A stretch of 41,717 bases of DNA from Gammaproteobacteria bacterium (GTDB taxonomy: Bacteria; Pseudomonadota; Gammaproteobacteria; Steroidobacterales; GCA-2729495): contig JAQWPD010000035.1 in the NCBI GenBank assembly GCA_029245525.1, positions 1-41,717 of the forward strand. The letters run 5' to 3'. This document shows positions 36,079 through 41,717 of the stretch, one piece after another. The notes under the pieces were generated by a model. That model ran no database searches. It worked only from the letters and a program-made list of their open reading frames with translations, and was not told the DNA's origin. How positions within the stretch are numbered: the stretch's first letter is position 1; every line of letters starts with the position of its first letter. A program made the position numbers and the translations under genes.

Positions 36079-37029
36079 ATGAGCTACACAATACTCTCAG
36101 GTGGTGTCGGTGGTGCAAAACTGGTTGCAGGCTTTAGCGCACTAATCAACTCCAGCGAAGCACGGGTCATTGCCAACACAGCTGATGACTTCGTGCATTT
36201 AGGGCTTAACATTTCACCCGATATAGACACGCTGATGTACACACTAGCGGGTATCGCAAACCCGCAAACCGGCTGGGGCATCGTCGATGAAACCTTCTCC
36301 TGCATGAGCGCTCTTGATGAGCTCGATGGTGCTACATGGTTCCGTCTCGGCGACAAAGATCTTGCCACCCATCTTTACCGCACCACAATGCTGCAGAAAG
36401 GCAAATCCCTTAGTGACGTCACTACTGCACTGTGTGCGGCGCTTGATGTACAAATGCCCATTATTCCAATGACGAATGATTTGGTGGCTACACGAGTGCA
36501 CACCGATGACGGCGTGCTCGATTTTCAGGACTATTTTGTGCGTCGTCAGGCCAAACCCGTGGTCAGACAATTGGTGTATGCAGGTTCGGACACCGCAGCC
36601 ATTGCTCCAAGTGCACGTGATGCACTCTCACGCGATAGCCTAAAAGCCGTTGTAATCACGCCGTCTAACCCCTATTTAAGCATCGACCCTATGCTATCAA
36701 TTGCTGGCTTTCGAGAGGCTCTATGCGCGTCAAGAGTTCCCGTTATTGCTGTATCACCAATAGTCGGAGGGCAGGCATTAAAAGGACCTACCGCCAAAAT
36801 CATGAATGAACTCGGGCTGAAAAGTTCGGCATTAACAATTGCAAAACATTATCATGGCACCATTGACGGACTGGTCATTGACACTGCCGATAGCGCATTG
36901 CAGAGCCGTATTGAAGCCCTAGGAATTAAAGTGTACGTAAGCAATACTGTCATGACCGACCTCACCAGCAAGAAAGATCTTGCTGCAGCAATTACAGATT
37001 TTGCTGCTAGCTTTGAACTCAACGCCTGA
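36079..37029 (+). CDS. cofD: 2-phospho-L-lactate transferase (F420-0 synthase)
   Basis: CofD (FbiA) transfers the phospho-acid moiety from its guanosine diphosphate adduct to the riboflavin-like FO. The 316-residue product begins with the typical LSGGVGGAKLVAGF, followed by VIANTADDFVHLGLNISPDIDT, GWGIVDETF, WFRLGDKDLATHLYRT, MTNDLVATRV and VITPSNPYLSIDPML. These are the substrate-binding blocks of the family. It sits between cofE and cofC in the operon, 17 bases before cofC. Confidence 0.97.
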   Translation: MSYTILSGGVGGAKLVAGFSALINSSEARVIANTADDFVHLGLNISPDIDTLMYTLAGIANPQTGWGIVDETFSCMSALDELDGATWFRLGDKDLATHLYRTTMLQKGKSLSDVTTALCAALDVQMPIIPMTNDLVATRVHTDDGVLDFQDYFVRRQAKPVVRQLVYAGSDTAAIAPSARDALSRDSLKAVVITPSNPYLSIDPMLSIAGFREALCASRVPVIAVSPIVGGQALKGPTAKIMNELGLKSSALTIAKHYHGTIDGLVIDTADSALQSRIEALGIKVYVSNTVMTDLTSKKDLAAAITDFAASFELNA

Positions 37030-37046
37030 GAAAGACCTGAATCGAC

Positions 37047-37733
37047 GTGAATAGAATCTGGGCAATCCTTCCAGTTAAAGCCACTGCACTAGCGAAGACC
37101 CGACTGGCTTCGCTATTGAGCGACGACGAATGTGCGGCGTTGGCGCTGGCGATGATGCTTGATGTAATAGACTCACTAAAAGCATCTAAACGCATCGATC
37201 AAGTTGCTGTAGTTACCGATGATAATGAGGTTGCAACGCTGGCTCGTGAGCAAGGCTGCCTGATCATGCTCGAAACCACCAATGGATTGAATGAAAACCT
37301 CATGGTGGTAGCGCAGGAGCTGCAGGAAAAGATGATTGACGGCGTTTTAATTGTGCCTAGCGACCTGCCGATGCTATCGCCGGCCACGATTGACGATTTA
37401 ATAAAGAGTCATGGCACTGGCATTAGCCTGTGTGCTGCAGAGAAAGATGGCGGCACCAATGCCCTGCTCTGCACACCGCCTGCAGCAATCCATTTTCATT
37501 ACGGCAAAGACAGCGCCAAACTGCATTTAGCAGAAGCCAAGAACAATGGCGTAAAGTGTCAGCAGCAGTTTCTCAGTGATTTCGAGACCGATATCGATGA
37601 ACCCGATGATCTGCGCTGGCTGGTCAACCAAAGCCTAAAAGAAAAAGCAGGTGTTCATACAAGTCAGTATCTTGCCGTTTCAGGCATTGCCGAACGGGTG
37701 GTAAAAAAATCAAAGGCCCGGGCGGTAATTTAA
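37047..37733 (+). CDS. cofC: 2-phospho-L-lactate (or analogue) guanylyltransferase
   Basis: CofC activates the three-carbon phospho-acid (2-phospholactate, PEP or 3-phosphoglycerate, depending on lineage) with GTP for CofD. The 228-residue protein shows AILPVKATALAKTRLA, VPSDLPMLSP (the nucleotidyltransferase acidic site), EKDGGTNALLC, and DFETDIDEPDDL. It starts with GTG at 37047 and has about 20 residues of basic C-terminal tail beyond the usual fold. The substrate choice cannot be decided here; the lack of an FbiB-type reductase argues against PEP. The stop is one base before the cofGH ATG. Confidence 0.93.
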   Translation: MNRIWAILPVKATALAKTRLASLLSDDECAALALAMMLDVIDSLKASKRIDQVAVVTDDNEVATLAREQGCLIMLETTNGLNENLMVVAQELQEKMIDGVLIVPSDLPMLSPATIDDLIKSHGTGISLCAAEKDGGTNALLCTPPAAIHFHYGKDSAKLHLAEAKNNGVKCQQQFLSDFETDIDEPDDLRWLVNQSLKEKAGVHTSQYLAVSGIAERVVKKSKARAVI

Positions 37734-37734
37734 A

Positions 37735-40086
37735 ATGAGTGATCTTCTGCAGCGCCCACTAAGCGAACTCATGAACACTGCCGCCAGCTTACGTGATGCC
37801 GGCTGGGGTTCTCATGTGAGCTACTCGCGCAAGGTGTTTATTCCACTTACCGAGCTGTGCAGAGATGTCTGTCATTACTGCACCTATGCAAAAACACCGA
37901 AGCGACTTGAAAATATATATCTCTCACCCGAGCAAGTGCTGAACATTGCCCGTGCTGGTGCCAAACAGGGCTGTAAGGAAGCGTTGTTTACGCTTGGCGA
38001 CAAACCTGAGCTGCGCTATAAGGCAGCACGCGAAGCGCTTACTGAATTAGGCTATGCAACCACTATTGATTATGTTGCTGCGATGGCAAAACTCGTTTTA
38101 GAAGAAACCGGACTGCTGCCGCACTTGAATCCTGGTGTACTGAGCTTTGACGACTACACCCGCCTGCGTGAGTTCGCGCCGAGCATGGGAATAATGCTGG
38201 AGTCGTCCTCACCGCGACTCAGCGAACGGGATATGCCGCACTTCGGCTCACCCGACAAAGACCCCGCGGTTCGCATCGAAAGCATTCGCGATGCGGGCCG
38301 AGCCAAAGTACCGCTCACCACCGGTATTCTTATTGGCATTGGTGAAACTCGGGAAGAGCGCTTAGAAAGTCTTCAGGACATTAAAGATCTGCACGATGAG
38401 TTCGGTCACATACAAGAAATTATCGTGCAGAACTTTGTGCCCAAGCAAGGCACAAAAATGCACAATGCATCGGCACCTCATTTTGATGAATTGCTATGGA
38501 CCATCGCCATCACGCGCCATTTATTCGGTGCTAAGATGAGCATTCAAGCGCCCCCCAATTTGAACAATGGCCGCTTAGCTGATTTGGTAGCTGCTGGCAT
38601 TAATGACTGGGGCGGCGTATCACCGGTTACCCCTGATCATGTAAACCCTGAATCCCCATGGCCCGAACTGGATCGCCTGAAAACAGAAACCCGTGATGCC
38701 GGGGGCTTACTCATCGAACGGCTCACTGCATACCCTGCCTATATTGCCAACCGTGCAGAGTGGTTGCACCCGAGCCTTGAACGCGCCGTACTAAAACTGG
38801 CCGACTCCTCCGGACTCGCCCGCAATGACACATGGTGCACCGGTGATCACACCAGCGTAATTCCACCTATGCCAATGCGCCACAGCAAACCCCAACTGGG
38901 AACGCTCATTGAAAAAGCCACCGCCGGTGATGCATTATCCCAAAACGACATTGTGCGGTTGTTTAGGGCTCAGGGCGACGACCTGCATCAAGTCACTGAG
39001 GCAGCAAATGAACTGCGTCAGGCGGTCAGTGGGGATGTCGTCCGTTACGTTGTGAACCGCAATATTAATTACACCAACGTCTGCACCTATAAGTGCAAGT
39101 TCTGTGCGTTCTCTAAAGGCAAAACCAGTGAGAACCTCCGTGGACAGCCTTATCTCATTGATTTGGAAGAAATTGCACGGCGCACTGAGGAAGCCTGGCA
39201 GCGCGGGGCTACTGAAATCTGCCTGCAAGGCGGCATTCATCCGGCATTCACAGGGCAGACCTATCTTGATATATGTCACACGGTAAAAGAAGCTGCACCA
39301 GGTATTCATGTGCATGCGTTTTCACCACTGGAAGTAACCCATGGCGCACAAAGTTCGGGGCTTTCTATAGAAGCATTTCTCATTAAATTGAAAGACGCTG
39401 GGCTTGGCACGCTGCCGGGAACTGCTGCTGAAATTCTGGATGATCGTATTCGCGATATTATTTGCCCCGATAAAATAAACACCGCTGAATGGCTGAATGT
39501 GATTGGCACTGCACATGGCATTGGATTAAAAACCACATCCACTATCATGTTCGGACATTTGGAAACTCCTGAACATTGGGCAATTCATTTACTGGAATTG
39601 CGCAAGCAACAGGAAGCCACCAAAGGTATTACCGAGTTTGTGCCTCTGCCGTTCGTGCACATGGAAGCACCCATGTACATTCGTGGCCTGGCTCGTAAGG
39701 GCCCAACTTGGCGTGAAGCATTGCTAATGCATGCGGTATCGCGATTAGTACTAAATCCGATAATTCCGAATATTCAAGTATCGTGGACCAAGCTCGGTCC
39801 GGAAGGCGCCGCCGCGGCATTGAATGCCGGTGCGAATGATTTAGGCGGCACGCTAATGAACGAGTCCATTTCCCGAGCGGCGGGCTCAGCACATGGCGAA
39901 GAGTTTGCCCCCAAACAAATGGATGCACTCATTAACCGCATTAATCGCTCGCCTTGTCAGCGCACCACGCTGTACGGGGAAGTACCCAAAGAGAGAACCA
40001 TCGCCTCTTATAACGCTGCGCCTATCACTGATGTCATAAACCGGCACGCCCGCGAATACGCCCGAAAACTTCCCCGCGCCTCATAA
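37735..40086 (+). CDS. cofGH: FO synthase, fused CofG-CofH (FbiC type)
   Basis: This enzyme builds the deazaflavin FO from tyrosine and 5-amino-6-ribitylaminouracil with two radical-SAM centres. The 783-residue protein carries CofG first, with the cluster motif CRDVCHYC (Cys42, Cys46, Cys49), then CofH with CTYKCKFC (Cys450, Cys454, Cys457). The fused form is usual in Actinobacteria and some proteobacteria, while archaea keep two proteins. GDKPEL and LNPGVLSF in the first half, and CLQGGIHPAF, LPGTAAEILDD and EFVPLPFVHMEAP in the second, are conserved family blocks. It is the last gene of the operon, immediately after cofC. Confidence 0.97.
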   Translation: MSDLLQRPLSELMNTAASLRDAGWGSHVSYSRKVFIPLTELCRDVCHYCTYAKTPKRLENIYLSPEQVLNIARAGAKQGCKEALFTLGDKPELRYKAAREALTELGYATTIDYVAAMAKLVLEETGLLPHLNPGVLSFDDYTRLREFAPSMGIMLESSSPRLSERDMPHFGSPDKDPAVRIESIRDAGRAKVPLTTGILIGIGETREERLESLQDIKDLHDEFGHIQEIIVQNFVPKQGTKMHNASAPHFDELLWTIAITRHLFGAKMSIQAPPNLNNGRLADLVAAGINDWGGVSPVTPDHVNPESPWPELDRLKTETRDAGGLLIERLTAYPAYIANRAEWLHPSLERAVLKLADSSGLARNDTWCTGDHTSVIPPMPMRHSKPQLGTLIEKATAGDALSQNDIVRLFRAQGDDLHQVTEAANELRQAVSGDVVRYVVNRNINYTNVCTYKCKFCAFSKGKTSENLRGQPYLIDLEEIARRTEEAWQRGATEICLQGGIHPAFTGQTYLDICHTVKEAAPGIHVHAFSPLEVTHGAQSSGLSIEAFLIKLKDAGLGTLPGTAAEILDDRIRDIICPDKINTAEWLNVIGTAHGIGLKTTSTIMFGHLETPEHWAIHLLELRKQQEATKGITEFVPLPFVHMEAPMYIRGLARKGPTWREALLMHAVSRLVLNPIIPNIQVSWTKLGPEGAAAALNAGANDLGGTLMNESISRAAGSAHGEEFAPKQMDALINRINRSPCQRTTLYGEVPKERTIASYNAAPITDVINRHAREYARKLPRAS

Positions 40087-40137
40087 CGTCCCACAGACCA
40101 CTGGAACCGACTACAGCAATAGTGCGCAGAGATCCTT

Positions 40138-40398
40138 TTAATCAAAGCGATTAATCGTCGGATCACTGGATCTGGCCAACGTCTTCGCCTTGCCTTTTTT
40201 CGCCTGTTCTTTCGGCACACCGGCTGCTACTGCCTCCTTTACCGCGACTAATCGCTGTTGACTGTGCGAAATCTTCTTCTTACGGGCCATTATGGCCCGA
40301 TCGATGCGATCCAGTGAAGCCTCAGCCGAGACATCGCCATTCGACAATCTCTCTTCGAGATCACGTTTTTGCTCCAATAGACTTTCAAGAGTCGCCAT
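40138..40398 (-). CDS. Small charged helical protein, unknown function
   Basis: The product is 86 residues, unrecognised. The first half looks like a helical hairpin or coiled coil (LESLLEQKRDLEERLSNG ... LDRIDRAIMARKKKI). The second is Lys/Ala-rich and basic (AGVPKEQAKKGKAKTLA). There is no signal peptide or membrane helix. AAGG precedes the ATG. It lies 16 bases downstream of the oxidoreductase on the same strand and is probably co-transcribed. It converges with the F420 operon. Confidence 0.6.
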   Translation of the reverse strand: MATLESLLEQKRDLEERLSNGDVSAEASLDRIDRAIMARKKKISHSQQRLVAVKEAVAAGVPKEQAKKGKAKTLARSSDPTINRFD

Positions 40399-40414
40399 CC
40401 GGTTGCCTTATCAA

Positions 40415-41425
40415 TTAGTTAAGAGCAGGAATCACCTGCTCGCCGATCAGTTTAATGGATGATGCCGGATCAGTGTAAATACGCAAGCTGACCGACTGCA
40501 TTCCTATAGCCTCATACTCACGAAGATGCGCTACTAGCGCATCAAGATCATCGAGACTCCCGGTGAGAGTCAGATTCTTAACCAACTTATCCAATAACTT
40601 TTCTGGGATGTTTTCAATCACATGAGTTCGGTTAACAAACGCATCAACAAACGATTGTGCATTAGCCATTACCAACTTAACTTCAGCTGCTGATAAGAAG
40701 CTGCTTAGAATCCAAGGCCGAAATATACCGCGCAACAGCATCCACTGACAGGCTTCACGCCATGCCTGTTCTTTATTTGCATAAACATGCCAGGCAGCAA
40801 AGGAACCGCTCCAGAAACTATTCAGGCTCCGCGCCTTATCCATCAGGTTTTCAGATAATTGTTTAAGCGCCACTTCTGCAAGTGCCGGAGGCATATCAGA
40901 CATCATTACACCGTCGGCGACTCTGGCCGCCATGCGCAGCATTTGCGGCATATTGGCGCCCACATACAGCTGCGGCGTTGGCGCGGTAAGCCAACTCAGC
41001 TCATACCCTTTTACCTGATACAACTGACCGATGTAATCGCTGCGTTCACCACTGCCGGCCAGTTTAAGAATCTCAACGCATTCATGAACCGCCCGGACAC
41101 GTCGCTTCGGCTCTAAATTAATAGCCTGCAGCGCTTCGCCACCGCCGCCGATAACTATGCGAGCGCGACCATCGGCAAACTCATTCAGCGTATACAGCGA
41201 TGCCGCGATCCTCACCGGATGACTATCCCAGGGATTAATCGCAATAGGGCCGAGCTTAATACTGGAGGACTGCTGTGCAAGCGTGGTCAAATTGGCAAAC
41301 GGGTCACGGGAATCCAGCAAGCTTGAAACCCACACGCCATCAAAACCATACCGCTCTGCCAGCAAGCCCAGTTTAGCTATTTCATTTGCGGATGCCCGCG
41401 CATCCAGAATGACATCAAGCTTCAT
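40415..41425 (-). CDS. Luciferase-like (LLM) F420-dependent oxidoreductase
   Basis: This 336-residue TIM-barrel protein of the bacterial luciferase/Mer superfamily shows AERYGFDGVWVSSLLDSRDPF, IKLGPIAINPWDSHPVRIA, RARIVIGGGGEAL, LYVGANMPQMLRMAARVADGVM and a C-terminal substrate-cap region. The Mer-like layout without FMN-monooxygenase features, and the F420 operon next to it, suggest it uses F420 (inference). It starts at ATG 41425 with TAAGG seven bases upstream. The substrate is unknown; it could act on an NRPS product or in detoxification. Confidence 0.85.
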   Translation of the reverse strand: MKLDVILDARASANEIAKLGLLAERYGFDGVWVSSLLDSRDPFANLTTLAQQSSSIKLGPIAINPWDSHPVRIAASLYTLNEFADGRARIVIGGGGEALQAINLEPKRRVRAVHECVEILKLAGSGERSDYIGQLYQVKGYELSWLTAPTPQLYVGANMPQMLRMAARVADGVMMSDMPPALAEVALKQLSENLMDKARSLNSFWSGSFAAWHVYANKEQAWREACQWMLLRGIFRPWILSSFLSAAEVKLVMANAQSFVDAFVNRTHVIENIPEKLLDKLVKNLTLTGSLDDLDALVAHLREYEAIGMQSVSLRIYTDPASSIKLIGEQVIPALN

Positions 41426-41717
41426 TGTCCAACCTTACCCTCAGTTTTGTTAGCGATCCACCCGATGATTAAGCATCTTATGGGGTGAAGCGTATCCAAA
41501 AAAGACCGTAATCTGCTGGCCCCAACCCTGCCTGAAGAGAAAGCTTGTAGTGACCCTTCATGACCAAAACACCTCAAAAAATAAGCCCTACTGAAGTTTC
41601 AGCCCAAACCACCTTAATGCCTTTTGACGAAACCAACAGGCGGGGCGTACGTCACCGGTCACCGCCAGCCTACCAATAATGCGGTAGGCTAATTATTATG
41701 GACATAGACATTATTCT
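41426..41717. other. Right-edge intergenic region with inverted repeat
   Basis: This region of 292 bases is upstream of the LLM gene and runs to the right edge. It holds an inverted repeat AGCCTACC (41667-41674) / GGTAGGCT (41683-41690). An ATG at 41698 opens a plus-strand frame (MDIDII) that runs off the end, so the repeat could be an operator or hairpin for a gene starting here. Too little is visible to call that gene. Confidence 0.35.

Noticed and set aside
1-41717. CRISPR arrays, tRNA/rRNA genes, transposases and phage genes
   Set aside because: None were recognised: no regularly spaced repeats, cloverleaf-like sequences, or transposase or integrase motifs were seen by eye.

Overview
The window looks like chromosomal DNA from a gammaproteobacterium. 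It carries E. coli-type CysH and CysB, a CysG-type siroheme synthase, a YdgA-family (DUF945) protein, PpnP and the start of a heme O synthase. I cannot name a genus. No rRNA, tRNA, CRISPR array or insertion sequence was recognised. All assignments come from reading the translations; no database search was run.

Layout. (1) 1-183: 5' end of a cyoE/ctaB-like gene running off the left edge. (2) 623-2518: cysH (+) and cysB (-) facing each other across a perfect bidirectional terminator. (3) 2787-9106: a tight operon cysG, a shortened GluTR-like hemA, a hemC-hemD-like fusion, hemB and hemL. HemB and HemL look fully active. The GluTR-like protein lacks its dimerisation domain, and the HemC-like half lacks the cysteine that anchors the dipyrromethane cofactor. 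(4) 9198-14618: accessory genes: ppnP, a small unknown protein, a methyltransferase, a YdgA-family protein, a membrane-anchored serine hydrolase and a di-heme cytochrome c. (5) 14804-17358: rmlC-rmlB-rmlA for dTDP-sugar synthesis, without rmlD.

(6) 17467-34295, all on the minus strand: a translationally coupled natural-product operon. It reads cytidine/guanine-type deaminase, ToxA-like methyltransferase, NRPS of 2 modules, NRPS of 3 modules. The predicted assembly line is A(MT)-T-C-A-T // dock-C-A-T-C-A-T-C-A-T. The first A domain has Gly where Asp235 is expected and contains a PRMT-like methyltransferase insertion. The second A domain has a beta-amino-acid-like pocket. Modules 4 and 5 have nearly identical, unfamiliar pockets. 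There is no epimerase and no thioesterase or reductase release domain.

(7) 34592-40086, on the plus strand and divergent from the NRPS operon: a complete coenzyme F420 operon of npdG/fno, cofE, cofD, cofC and fused cofG-cofH (fbiC type). It is followed on the minus strand by a small charged protein and an F420-type luciferase-like oxidoreductase. CofE lacks the FbiB nitroreductase domain, so the F420 made is probably not the PEP/dehydro-F420 type of Actinobacteria.

The most interesting parts are the divergent NRPS/F420 locus, which suggests a peptide whose tailoring might use F420H2 (inference), and the aberrant tetrapyrrole operon next to sulfate-assimilation genes.
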